A DNA stretch of 64,000 nucleotides. It comes from Zingiber officinale (Eukaryota > Streptophyta > Magnoliopsida > Zingiberales > Zingiberaceae). Of this stretch, positions 22,213 through 33,990 are shown piece by piece. Under the pieces are notes generated by a model that saw only the letters and a program-made list of their open reading frames with translations, searched no databases and was not told where the DNA came from. Within the stretch, counting starts at the first letter, position 1, and each line of letters begins with the position of its first letter. The stretch is from assembly GCF_018446385.1 (NCBI RefSeq), contig NC_055990.1, positions 130,956,996 to 131,020,995 of the forward strand, in the 5' to 3' direction. A program made the position numbers and the translations under genes.

Positions 22213-23054
22213 CTGGTGACAGCCTCGATCTTCTGAGGGTCTACTGAAATACCTCTGCTAAAGACTACGTGTCCCAGAAAACCGACTGAGGATAGCCAAA
22301 ACGCACACTTGCTGAACTTCGCGTACAGCTGATGTCGCCGAAGAATCTCCAAAACTGTGCGAAGATGCTGTGCGTGCTCCTCCTCGGAACGAGAGTAGAC
22401 CAATATATCATCGATGAAGACGATAACAAACCGATCCAGATACTCCAGCAAGATGTGGTTCATCAAGTCCATAAAGACCGCTGGAGCATTGGTAAGCCCA
22501 AATGGCATTACCAAAAACTCATAATGACCGTATCTGGTACGGAAAGCTGTCTTCTGAATATCTGAGTCTCTGACTCGCAACTGATGATATCCAGATCGCA
22601 TATCAATCTTAGAATACACGGAGGTATCTCTGAGCTGATCAAACAAATCCTCGATCCGTGGCAATGGATATTTATTTCTGACGGTCACTGCATTCAGCTG
22701 TCTATAGTCAATACATAACCTCATGGTGCCGTCTTTTTTCTTGACAAATAACACTGGAGAACCCCATGGAGAAACACTAGGGCGAATAAATCTCCTATCC
22801 AAAAGCTCTTGGAGTTGAACCTTCAGCTCGTTCAACTCTTTTGGTGTCATACAATAAGGAGCTTTCGATGCCAGTGCGGTCCCCGGAATAAGCTCAATAG
22901 CGAACTCCACTTGCCTTCTAGGAGGAAAACCTGGCAGCTCCTCTGGAAATACATCTGGGTACTCCCGGACTACAGGAACGTCGGAGAGCTGCAAACTACT
23001 GCTGTCGTCAGTACTGATCAAAGATAACAGAAAACACTGACAACCATGCGACAA
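21921..23054 (-). pseudogene. Gypsy reverse transcriptase
   Basis: A 377-codon open stretch. Marks in order: [73 protein letters not shown], catalytic [10 protein letters not shown], then [20 protein letters not shown] and the connection domain, ending in the start of RNase H. RT is uninterrupted, but a stop separates it from the protease near 23058 and a frameshift follows it. Confidence 0.94.
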
Positions 23055-23060
23055 CAGCTT

Positions 23061-23530
23061 CTAAGCTTGAATCGCCGAAATGATCGATATGTCGTCGTCT
23101 CTGATGCCAGTGAAATCCCACGAGGGTTGGTTCGGAAGCCGAAATGTGACCACCCTCGTCTGGCAATCAACTGTGGCATGATATGCTGACAAACAGTCCT
23201 TGCCAAGAATAATATCAAAATCAACCATTTCCAATACTAAAAGATCCACCGTAAGTATTAGGTTGCCAAAATCTAACGGGCAACCTCTGACCTCCTGAGT
23301 GACGTCCAATGAATCACCGGACGGTAGGGAGACGGTCAATCGCTGGGGTCTGAAAGTGGGTAATCTACCAATCTCCCGTATAAAGGTACGAGATATGAAA
23401 GAGTGCAAGCTACCAGTATCAATCAATATATCAGCGGAAAATGCATAAATGGAAATCGTACCGCGGAAAACGGATCCGTCGACTCGCTGCGCATCCTCTC
23501 TGGTAATCGCATGTATACGTCCAGTCTCTG
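23061..23530 (-). pseudogene. Gypsy aspartic protease
   Basis: The catalytic motif is intact in IDTGSLHSFIS, followed by FDIILGKDCLSAYHATVDC, a typical retropepsin layout. The frame stops just before RT. The upstream part (23430-23530) leads back to the nucleocapsid. Confidence 0.88.
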
Positions 23531-23561
23531 GTGGAGGAGGAGGGGGTAACGCTGCCAGCGG

Positions 23562-24356
23562 CTATTGTGACTGGGCAGAAGCCTGCCAATGAGGCGGTTC
23601 TAGATACTGTGCCAGAGAAGTCTGAGAGGGCGGCGACTGATATTGTACCGATGGTTGGGACTGCGTCTGGTACTGAACCTGTGACTGGGGCTGCAACTGA
23701 TACTGCCCCTGAGGCAGATAGTGAGATTTCGGAACTGTGCTCTGGGGTACTATGGGAGTACTAGAGTACTCCTGTCCGAACATGCCAAATGCAGCTGCTG
23801 CAGCTGCAGGGGGAGCACTCCGCTGCTGGTCATGCGAAGGTTGGGCTCTTCGCCCTCCTCGATAAGTTCCGGACTGACTGGACTATCCTCCATGATCAGA
23901 CCCTCCGGAAGTCATATGCTGAGTCTTCTGCGGACAATCTCGGCTTTGGTGCCCAGGCAGTTTGCAATGAAAGCAAACTAACTGTCCCAGGGAGCAGGCT
24001 GAGGTGATGTGATCTCTGGACCCACATCTAAAACAGCGAATGTCGTTGGCGGGTTGTTTACGGTTCTGCTGTGGTGACCGAAAAAGTCCTGAAGAAGACT
24101 GCCCTGATTTCTGAGGCCTACGAGATACCCCAGAAGTACCCTGATCTGACCGACTGCGCCTGCTCTGCTGTGGTGTAGCCTGTGACTGCTGGATCTGTCC
24201 AGATGTCTGACTCGGCTGCTTCCTTTTCCTATCCGGAAAAACTCTCTGCTGAGCTGACTCAATAATGAGGGCTCTGTCCAACATCTCCGCATAAGATGTG
24301 ATACCAAGACCGACAAGTCTTAGTTGCAAATGTCCATCCAGCCCCTGAATGAACTA
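23562..24356 (-). pseudogene. Gypsy nucleocapsid with two zinc knuckles
   Basis: Two CCHC knuckles, CFRCGSRDHITSAC and CFHCKLPGHQSRDC, lie at about 23960-24040. Downstream is a Gln/Ser/Tyr-rich linker (23562-23783). TAG at 24354-24356 interrupts the frame upstream of the knuckles. Confidence 0.87.
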
Positions 24357-24423
24357 CTGCATACGTGAACTGTCCTCAGCAACTAGCTCTGGACAAAATC
24401 TGGCCAACCTGTCAAACTCTGTA

Positions 24424-25374
24424 TTATATATACTCTGTCACCGACCGATTGTTCTGTCGCAAACTCAGAAAATCCTGCCGGTGAGCCATCTGATAAGCTC
24501 GTGGAAAGAAACGGCTCTCAAAAGCCTCTCTGAATCTGGCCCAAGTGATGTTCTGCTCGCTGATGATGGAACGCTGAGTAATCCACCAAGTGTCGGCTGC
24601 GTCCCGTAAATGAAAAGCAGCCAGCTCTGCTTTCTCCCACTCGGAGCAAGCCATATAGAAGAAGGTCCGCTCCATAGTCTCAATCCAAGACAGGGCCACA
24701 CTCGGATTACGGTCTCCTCGGAAGAGTGTAAATCGACTCTTCATCGACTCTGCCAACGCTGGAATTCTGGCTCGTGCCGCCACAATGTCAGTGAGGTGTG
24801 TCGGAACGGCTGTCGGGACTGGCGGAACCACTGGAGTTGGTGCTACAGGTGGTACCGCTGCATAAACCGGAGGAGGTATTCCTGGTACTGCTGGGTAAAC
24901 TGGAGCATATGCCATCGGTGGCACTGTAGGGTGAACATAGGTGGCCGCGACTAGAGATATAGTAGGTAATGGTACCGGATGTGGAGCAGCCGGTATCCCT
25001 GATGCAGGTGCTGCTGGGTACACTGTATGTACTGGGGGCACAGGTGCTGCTGGTGCCGGATACACGGTGGGTCCAGGTGGCGGTGGTGCCAGGTACGCCG
25101 TAGGCTGCGCTGGAGCAAGTGTCGGGTATGCCAATGGTACCCCTAATGGTACCGTAAATACGGTAGGAGTGGATACCGTCAGTGCAGCCGAAGTAGGTAT
25201 TTCTAAAGGAGTCATCGGGGTCTGAGAGCCCGACGCGCCAGCAGTACCCTGAGTCTGTCCCTGGCTGACAGGCTCATCAACAGAAGGCATCTCTGGCATA
25301 TCCAGAGATCCCGCGATCCTCGTACGTGGTCGTCCAGCACCACGTCTCGCAGCAATACGCGTAGATCGCCTCAT
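24424..25374 (-). pseudogene. Gypsy gag capsid part
   Basis: A 316-codon frame from an ATG (MRRSTRIAARRGAGRPRT), through a Pro/Val/Ala/Tyr-rich low-complexity section, to the retrotransposon gag domain (FLSLRQNNRSVTEY). It ends at a TATATATAA run near 24425-24435; the continuing gag sequence is in another frame, which suggests slippage in this TA run. The glycine-rich open frame on the plus strand (24941-25225) is only the mirror of the Pro/Ala section. Confidence 0.88.
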
Positions 25375-25643
25375 ATCTGTTAAATTATATTACAGATATT
25401 ACTACCAGTATAACTAATTACCAAAATAACATCATACCTAATTGCTGTCTGGAGATGTTCTGTCGCTGTCCAGTCCCCAAATTGACCTCGGAATTCCGTA
25501 CAAGAAAATCACCAGAAATCCATATAAATCCAAAATGGAAATCTGAAACATAACCATAACGAAAATCCGAAAATGCCCAGTTTGACTCGCAAACTTAGGC
25601 TAGCACATAATATCCAGAATACCAAAAGCAGGTATCACACCCT

Positions 25644-25813
25644 GCTCTGATACCAATAAATTGGTATCAGATAAATCTCGAAAATCCAACACACGGAAAT
25701 CAAACAAGTTTCACCAAACTTTGGCGCTCTGATACCAACTAAATTGGTATCAGGTTATCCCAAATATCCCAAAATATGAAAATAAAGATCGTAAAACTTA
25801 TGCTCTGATACCA
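25644..25813 (-). repeat. three tRNA-iMet primer-site copies in the Gypsy leader
   Basis: The complement of the primer site, GCTCTGATACCA, occurs at 25644-25655, 25726-25737 and 25802-25813. The last lies six bases inside the 5' LTR and is the working position. The first two form perfect 10 bp inverted repeats (CTGATACCAA and TTGGTATCAG around 4-5 bases). No ORF lies in this leader. Confidence 0.85.
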
Positions 25814-25819
25814 ATAAAT

Positions 25820-28733
25820 TATCACGCCCCGGAGGAGTCCTTGTCCGAAGAAATGTTGAAAACATCACCCCTGTACGGCGGACAATCTGAAACTTTCTAC
25901 AATCACCATATACCTCAGCCACATGCGGCTGGAATAATAACAACAATAGACAAACAATCACACATATATCCACGCAGTTTATATAAATTTCAGCCTCTAG
26001 CTGACACAACCACGCAGTTTAATAAGAAATGCTAAGAAGACTCAAAATCCACCCTACTCAACTACACTCATAAAACGCAAATCCGATATCCTACTCCGCA
26101 ATACTCGTAAAGCTCAAATCCGACGATAAAACCAACTTACCTCTTCTGCCATCTAGGCAGGCATGTAGTAAAAGCAAATCCAAATAAAAGTCATCCACAA
26201 GTAAAACAATCCATACAAGATCCAAAGTATCCAAAACATAACAAGTTCAAAACATAGTCTAGTAAAGAAGAAAAAAAAACCAAAAGATCAATAAGCTCTC
26301 GTGGTCTGCAGGGGACTAGCAACTGGAACTCTCTCTCCTGATAGCATCAACCTGAAAATAATAACGGAGACGGGGGTGAGTCCAACGCTCAGCGGGTAAC
26401 AACTGATATACATAGCAAGGAAGTAACATCTAGCACTAATCATGCGTACAGTCTCCTGACATAACAAAGGTAAATGCAATCTGAAATAAACAGGAGTATA
26501 CTGTACTAACCAGGACTTGGTACAAAGATAAACAGTTCAAGAGGTATAGAAATCCTGTATGAATGTTAAGCATAAGCATCCAACCAATATGCAGCAAATA
26601 AATGCAGCAAACACAATCACAAGAAATAAATGCATCAATGTGTATGATGTCAATGCAGTCATGGTCACCCCTAACGCCAGTCAACCATCTCACACCCAAT
26701 GGTGGGACCGAGTGGGTAGGGTTGTGACAACCGTGCACTCTGCATCACTACTCCTGATGAGTGACCGAGTGGACGAGATGCTATCGGAGTACACACATAC
26801 TCCTACCCCAAATCATAAATGGGGGAGCGCAATGCTCTCATCTCCCGGTACACAATGACGGGGAGGGGTCTCGACGTGCTACCATACTGCAATCACACTA
26901 CCCATGAACGGACCAACGGAGCACCGAACGAGCAAACTGACGTGCTACCACGCTGCGTCACGCTACCCATGAGCGTCAACAACGGAGCACTGAACAGTGA
27001 TGAAACTGGCGATGTGCTCGACAATAATGGAGCAATCTATCACACAGCATGCAATCATGTGAATGGTGCATGACACTAAGCATGGTAATATACTGAACCA
27101 ATCTATATACATATATGATGTGCACCATAGTCAATAAATCATATCAAGAGTACACAAATCAGATAAGGTATCACACCTAGGTCCTGAACATGGTGAAGCA
27201 TGGTTATATCACTACCCCTAATCATGTATAATCAGGTAAGCAATAACATGAGATGCAAAACAAGCAATCAACCAAGCATGTAACACGTAGCGGGTAGTGA
27301 CTAACCGAAACAAAATAATAAACATAATTATTGCTATTTGTTAAATTCACTACTATGCATATCAAAGACATAAAGTCAAAAGTACCCGCCTCCAATCGAA
27401 AAGGTCCAATCCGATAATCGAGATACTCGTCTCGCGTCAAAGTCCTGTATCAACCATATAATGTGTATTTTTATTTAGCTACAAATTTAAACGAATAGCT
27501 AAATAAAATCTTCTAAATTAATTTAGGGTAAAACCCTAATCATTCCACTACTCAATTACATTAAAACCTACACATGAATCCAAGTTAACAATTTTTGCTA
27601 ACAGAACTAACAATCATCTATCACGAAGATCAAAACCCTATCCTTACCTCAAGTTCCATAGCTTTATTCAAGAACAAGAAGATGCTGGAATTAAAGAGTT
27701 GCTGCCCGATTAAGGTTGATTGCTACTGGAACAAGGGAATGCTGAATGGGTTGCTGCCAAAACCATGAACTCCCCACAGTACACAATTCCTGCTGCAAAT
27801 CTTTCCCTACCGTTCAGTTCAAGGTGAGATCAAGCTGGTGATCATGAATGTATCAACCTAATCATCTTACCTCTTCCTTTCCACTGGTCGGAGGTGATCA
27901 AGGATCCGACTATTGTGCTAAGGCACGGCTCAAGAACAGGGAGTCGACAGCTCTGCTCTGCCGGAAGAGAGGAAAGGATGGGGAACAGAAGCTTGGCTGG
28001 CGTCGACGATTAGCAGATGGGAAGAGGGCTCGGCAGTGGAGAACCGGGGCTGATCAAGAGAGGGCTTGATACTCCCTCTTCCGACCAAAACTTGCAGCAA
28101 ATCTGAGATCTCTAAGGTGAGAGGCGATGGGTGCCGGTGGCTAGCTAGGGCACGGGAGAGAGGAAGAGATCGAGCTCCGGCGCTTGGGAGAAGAGAAGCC
28201 GGAGGTGTCAATTTCCGGTTGGAGACAACCGGTCGTGGATGCGCAATGGTCGGCGGCGGCGCTAGGGCACAGAGGGCGGCGACGTGAGGCGGTGGAGAGG
28301 CTAGGGCAGAGAAAGGTCTCTGCTCGGCTGTGCTCGAGCGTCACCGACGCTTGGACAAGGAGGAAGAAGGGAGGCGTGTCGGTCGACAGTGGCTCGTCGA
28401 ACCAGAGGAGGGGGAAAGGAAATCGGGAGGCGGCGGCGGAGATGCTTGGGCACAAAGGAAGGGAAGCGAAGAAGAGATAGAAAAAGGAGGAAACTGCCGT
28501 GGCCGGCGGTTAGGGCAAAGAGGAGAAGGTGTCGGGCGTCTCGGCACGCAGGGGAGGAAGCACAGTGACGAGAGGAAATAAATAAGAAAAGAAAAATAAA
28601 AATATAACTTTTCCTCTTTAAAGCGGGGTAGCCTAAACAGGTTTTTCCGGGCCCCGTTAACTCATCCGTACGAGCTCCGAAAAATTCCAGAAAATTCTCT
28701 TATTAATATTCGTCTATTTTCGGTATTTTACAT
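25820..28733 (-). repeat. 5' LTR of the Gypsy element
   Basis: Partner of 6280-9241. On the plus strand it starts TATCACGCC, with the terminal TG mutated to TA, and ends TATTTTACA followed by the TCTGT duplication. It drives minus-strand transcription if active. Confidence 0.93.
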
Positions 28734-29430
28734 CTGTAGTTATGAGCAGTACTGTAGCAGATTAGTACTACTTTTCACCTTCTATTGTTAGCCTAGGATA
28801 TGGCTTCAGGTATGGACATTTATTATGATTTTATTTTAGTATCTGATATTCCCCTCATGAGACTGTATACTGTTGGCACTCTTTTTTTGTATATTATGTT
28901 CATGCGCTATCTTTCTTTTACCCGTTGAGTTCCAATACTCACCACCCCACAAAATGATATTTTTCTTTCGCTAGGTCGAAGGTAGATGAGTCATGGATGC
29001 TTGGAGGGTCCCGGCTGTCAGTCCCACGTCACACTCGAGGAGAGTTTTCTTTTTGGTTTTGTTACTGTTTGGGTGGTATGTTAATTTTGCGTATTTTTCT
29101 TTTCGAATAAGTTAATGTGGATTCTGGAGTCTAATCTAGTGGTCGCAGGTATTTTAGATAGTGACTTGGTTGGTCTTACATTCGTATTTCTTTGTGATTT
29201 TTCATTGTGTTTACTTCCAGCCGTGTGTGCTGTTATTATACTGCGCGGTTGTGTGTTTATTTTTAGCCGTGTGAGCTTATTATACTGCATGGTTATTCTT
29301 ATATCCATTCGTGTGGGTTGTTGAATATGTTATAATGTTATTTGTGTATGTATATTGCTTCATATTGTCACTGATACAGGAGAGATGTTGTCCAAATTTT
29401 GTCGGTAGGGACTCCTCTAAGGGCGTGATA
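28734..29430 (+). mobile_element. right half of the old Gypsy-type LTR
   Basis: Contains TTACCCGTTGAGTTCCAATA, which resembles the inverse of CAACGCTCAGCGGGTAAC in the inserted element's LTR, and ends GGACTCCTCTAAGGGCGTGATA, an inverse-oriented relative of that LTR's TATCACGCCC...GGAGTCC end. So a Gypsy element landed in the LTR of a related family, in the opposite orientation. Confidence 0.55.
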
Positions 29431-29967
29431 ATTTTTTTCAAAGTTAAGTGTTTTATAAAAAGCAAGTTAAGTATTTTTCAAAAAAAAAAAGTTTAAATAT
29501 TTTTTAAAAAGTAAGTTCAACTATTTTTGAAAAAGCAAAATTTAAAGTTTAAATTTTTTTTTTTAAAAAAAGAAAATTTAACTATCTTTGAAAAATAAAG
29601 TTTAAAGGTTTTTTGAAAAAGTAAGTTTAACTATTTTTTTTTAAAAAAAAGCAAAGTTTAAAGTATTTTTCAAAAAGTAAGTATTTTTTTGAGAAAGTAT
29701 TTTTAGCTAAGTATGTTTAGCTATGTATTTTGAAAAAAAACTAAACTTTTGGAAAAAGAAAAGATAAGTTTTTTTAAGTTAAGAAAGTGTTATATTTTAG
29801 GGGAGTTTTAGAACTCTTAAGGATTTTTTAGTCCTACTACAACACTTAGAAACTTATTTTTTAAAAAATATTTTTCTTACTTGTGAAAATACTTATTTAT
29901 TCTTACTTGTTATTTATTTACTTAACTTAATTATGAAATATATTGTCATAATTAAAAAGGGGGAGAG
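29431..29967 (+). mobile_element. 3' internal remnant of a Sirevirus-like Copia
   Basis: Low-complexity DNA made of repeated AAAGTTTAA and TTTTTGAAAAAG words, ending in a purine-rich AAAAAGGGGGAGAG directly before the LTR that follows. No coding potential. Assignment to a Sirevirus rests on this tract and on the style of the LTR. Confidence 0.45.
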
Positions 29968-30466
29968 TGCTAGTGCAAGGAGTACCAGACAATTGAACCT
30001 ATTTTTTGATAATGGTAAAGGGTTATAAGTTAAATGTTATTATTATTTTAATAAGTTGAACTAAGTGTGTAGAAAAGTCCTAAGTGATCTTAGGTAAAGT
30101 GAAAGTCCTAGCTGCGGTTAGAAAATGAAGTACTGGTCCAGGGGACTAGGCAAAGTCTTGACCAATCGAGGACATTTAGCTAAATCCTAGGATCGAGGAC
30201 GCTAGATGAAAGTCGTGGAGGTCGTGGGCATCAGGCGGAAGACTGGACGGGTCGAGGATCAGACATCTAGTGGGAAGTCCTGATGTCTTGACGCTGAGAA
30301 AAAGTCCAAATGGTTTGGATGTCTAGTTTGAAAAATAGTAAATTCTCCTGAGAGGAGTAGGTAAGAACGTGTTCCTCGAAGAGAGAACATTATGCATCGA
30401 TCTGACCTAGAGTTTCAACGAAACTCAAAGTCAGGACCAGACAGTCCGAAGGCTGTCAAAATTATT

Positions 30467-30543
<77 letters not shown>

Positions 30544-31315
30544 CATGGACTAACTCTTGTTTTATAGAAAGACAAAAGCTTGAAAAAGGTGGTATGGGCA
30601 CCCAGAGTTGCTCTAGGTGCCCGGGCAAGCTTCGATGAGGGAACGTCCCCAGGCGGGCGCATGGCCAGACACCCAGGCGCCCCGAGTTGGTCCAGGTGCC
30701 CGGACAAGCCAAATCTCACTATCACACAGAGTTGGAGTGCGACGACTGACCGACCCATATCAACGGTCCAAGTGCCCAAAGGGGGGTTGGGCGCTCGAAT
30801 ATAGATTAAATTCCAGGATGAAGTTTCGACGAGAGTTCACCATGTTAGCACAGTCCAAACATCCGAAAAGGAATCCAAGCGCCTGGACAGGGCTATAAAA
30901 TGAGGGTTCGACCAACAGCTTCAACACAGCAATTCAAACATCTTCCACTCCTGTGCGTTGCTCCGAAAAGGTCTCTAGGATGCTTGATGCTCCGACGACG
31001 ACTATGCTCAAGATCTGTTTCTAAGTCATTGGTATTGTTTACCTTCCAAATTGCATGTATTTAAATTGATATTGTATTTATAATCTTTCTGATTGATTAG
31101 TGATTGTCCATCGAAAGCACTCAATAAGTGCAGACTTTGGAGTAAGAGTCGTCATAGTTTTCGAACCAAGTAAACTTAATCGTGTTAGCATTGTTTACTT
31201 TCCTTCTCTTTCTTTCCATTGCACTTACTCTTTACATGATCGATTTTCAAAAACATGAAAAAACCACGAGCGCTATTCACTCCCCTCCCCCCTCTCTAGC
31301 GCTTTCGATCCTATA
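29968..31315 (+). repeat. LTR of a Sirevirus-like Copia element
   Basis: Starts TGCTAGTGCAAGG after a polypurine tract and ends CGCTTTCGATCCTATA (terminal CA changed to TA), preceded by a C/T-rich ACTCCCCTCCCCCC stretch common at such LTR ends. A (TA)n run sits inside. No second LTR is present in the window. Confidence 0.55.
30470..30538. repeat. (TA)n microsatellite
   Basis: About 34 uninterrupted TA units inside the Sirevirus-like LTR. It creates Tyr-Ile open frames on the minus strand that are not genes. Confidence 0.97.
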
Positions 31316-33990
31316 GAATATGTTGATTTGAATATGGGTATTTTAGTATGACGAAAATATATTGGACCTTAAGATTATTAGGTCAAGGCTAATTCAAATT
31401 AGACTCATTAAGTTAGACTCAAATGAATCCAACCATTGGATTGTGTCTAATTTGAATTAGACTCATTGAGTTATACTCAATTGAATTCACTCATTAAAGA
31501 AGAATAATAATGATTAATTTGGACTAATTATGCATTGAAGAAGGAAGATCAAAAGGCGAAAACCTTTGGTATTCATTGGATGAGTACAAATTTTTTTTTT
31601 TTTGATGATTTTCAGTCATAACTTTGAGTATTCATTCTAGTCTTGTTCTTATTCCTACCTTGGGTGAAACTTCCTTGAGTTGTTGCTAGCACAACAAAGG
31701 TTGTAACTTCTTTAAGTAGTGAGTTCATGAGACGGACAAGAAGCGTGTTCGTGTGGTTACCATAGAAGCACGAACGTTCTGATCAAGATGAGATCTACCA
31801 AACTCAAGTTGTTGTCGGGATTGCTTTGTTCATGCAACAAAGGTAACTATTCTATGTGATAGAGTTGCAAGAATGAGTATACGGTATTCGCTAGGATCTC
31901 TGGAGGGATCCTTTTCCGCTGCTATTATGTAAATTTTATGTATATGATCCCTACAAGCTTTGCGCCGATCATATAAGTGATCAGACCCACAACCCTTTCC
32001 TTTAATTGCTAGAAGACCAAAAAATTATTAAAATGACTTAAAACACTGGTTCATTAGAGTTTATGACCAACATCAACTGATGATTGGAATTATTAAAAAT
32101 ATACATTATTAACATAAATAAATTAATGTCCATATGCTCAAATAATGGTTCTAAAATTTTGACATTGATATAACACTATGTCTTCTAACTTTTATGTCTT
32201 TATCAATATGTTGCAGGGTTGGTGCTAATTTCCATATTGCAGTACCACAGTGATATTGATTTTTCAAACATTGAACAACGTTGGCCTAACTTTTCTATTT
32301 TCCAGACACTGAACCCTCATGTTCAATATAGTCCAAACTTGCTTTCAGGGGTGGTGTTATTCTTCGAAATCAAGAACTAAAGTGAACGCCTTATTTTTAA
32401 ACAGCTAGTTCTTAAAAACTATGATGGATTTACAATCCCTGAACCATTAACAATGTGGTTGGTTGAAAATATGGAATCCTAAAGTCAACAAAAAAAAATC
32501 AAAGAATTGAAGTTAATGGGTAAAAGATAGACACTAAACATACCTTTGCAATATCTTCTTGTGTCATTATGACACACAAGTTCAAAATACGAGAGGAGAG
32601 ATATGACTAGTATAGTTTCAACGAAAACCTTAACTCATTTGTCGCGAGTTGAGAGTTGAACAAGAGTCGCAGTCATTCCGACTCACTGCAAACTCGCAAC
32701 GACACCGTAGCCAACCTCTCCACGGTCTTGCGAGCAGCAAGGCTATGCAAGTTCACAGTGACTCCACGAACACATAGCAGTCGCCGAGAGGCTGCGAGCT
32801 AGTGGCTGTTGTGAGTTCACGACGTCATGGCCGCAAGCTCGAGCACGTCTAGTTGGTCCCGGCTGCCCGGGGATTTCTTTCCTTCACATTTCTTTCTCCA
32901 GGATCTTGCTATATTTCAGACCACCAAACAAACATCCCCACAATGGATTATAAAAAAGATCCATCTCCTAGCACAATTCCATTAGCTAGAGATATCCATG
33001 GAAACTGAGTGAAAAGAGATGAGCCAACATCACATTTGAAAGGAAAAGAGATGAACTTACTTTTGATTCTCTCTTCACACACGTCCAATAAGGTAGCTTA
33101 AATCTGCACAATCCTGAATGCATGGATCTGCTCATTATTGTTCGAATGCCCAAGCCAGCAATTTTCATTTTGGGAAAGTAAATGAATCAACAAACGGTTT
33201 GCCCCAAAGTTATAAACGCTACAAGTGCAGATCTTGCTGCTAAATACAAACTCCCAAAGCACATCCAAGTATATTGGAACTTTTGCCATCATAAATGCAT
33301 GACTCTGCTCACCGTCCTTCAAGTCAAAAACCATGCACTGAACTGAAAAAATCACTCCATAATATTTGATACTATATATATATTCTATTTAGTATCAAAT
33401 ATTTACGTTCCTCAAAGTTTTCATAAAGGAAAAAAGCCTTGAGAACTGTCTTCATTCAAATGTATCTTCTTTTCAACATGCCCCAATGGCTTCAAAACAT
33501 TCAAGAAGTCAACCAACAATGAGCCTCATCTCAATGAGTGAACCAAAATTTGTGATGAATGGAAACAAGACAGCCAAAATATTTGACCCATAAAAAATGA
33601 AGTTCATCATAAAGTATAAAGTTATAGTCATCAGCAGAGAAGGGTACTTGAGCATGAGTATGCAGTTTTCATTCTGAAGTTCCAAAAAACTTGAATAAGG
33701 ACAAGTCATCTCCTTCAACATGTGTCAAGCAATCTTGCTCGTAACACAGTTAAGTTGTTTAATTTGCCAACAGAAAAGGTGTGCTAGAGAGCAAAATCAT
33801 GATGCATTATGCTTGATCTGGTAGAATGTATGAGTCATTTTTCCTTATAATAATGCTCATATATCACAATTTTGCTGGAGTATTATTCCCTGGAAAATAG
33901 TATTTTTATAACTCCTGCCAAATGATATAGTCTAACTTCCATGGATGCTATCCTCTCAGGAAAGTAAATGTCGGTATATGTCTAATACTG
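31316..33990. other. AT-rich intergenic DNA with a probable LTR remnant
   Basis: 31330-31955 looks like the tail of a Copia LTR: a diverged direct repeat (TTAGACTCATTAAGTTAGAC and TTAGACTCATTGAGTTATAC), then GGATCCTTTTCCGC and GATCCCTACA. No primer site or target duplication confirms it. 32640-32860 is GC-richer and unidentified. 32960-33720 has short minus-strand open frames without domains. Confidence 0.4.

Larger units (their letters stand above)
6280..28733 (-). mobile_element. 22.45 kb Ty3-Gypsy chromovirus (Tekay/Del-like), nested and dead
   Basis: LTRs of 2962 bp (6280-9241) and 2914 bp (25820-28733) bound the element, flanked by the 5 bp duplication TCTGT at 6275-6279 and 28734-28738. 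The primer site (tRNA-iMet type) and the polypurine tract sit at the expected places for minus-strand orientation. Order in reading direction: gag, protease, reverse transcriptase, RNase H, integrase and chromodomain, the order of Ty3-Gypsy chromoviruses. Long LTRs, the iMet site and a C-terminal chromodomain suggest the Tekay/Del lineage; that lineage call is inferred. A Copia element and a solo LTR interrupt the integrase-chromodomain part. Stops and frameshifts in gag, protease and integrase make it non-autonomous. Confidence 0.93.

Noticed and set aside
24941-25225. Glycine- and alanine-rich plus-strand ORF
   Set aside because: Exact mirror of the Pro/Ala-rich part of Gypsy gag on the minus strand.
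30431-30779. Tyr-Ile repeat ORFs (also at 58890-59156 and 59673-59879)
   Set aside because: They are translations of TA microsatellites.
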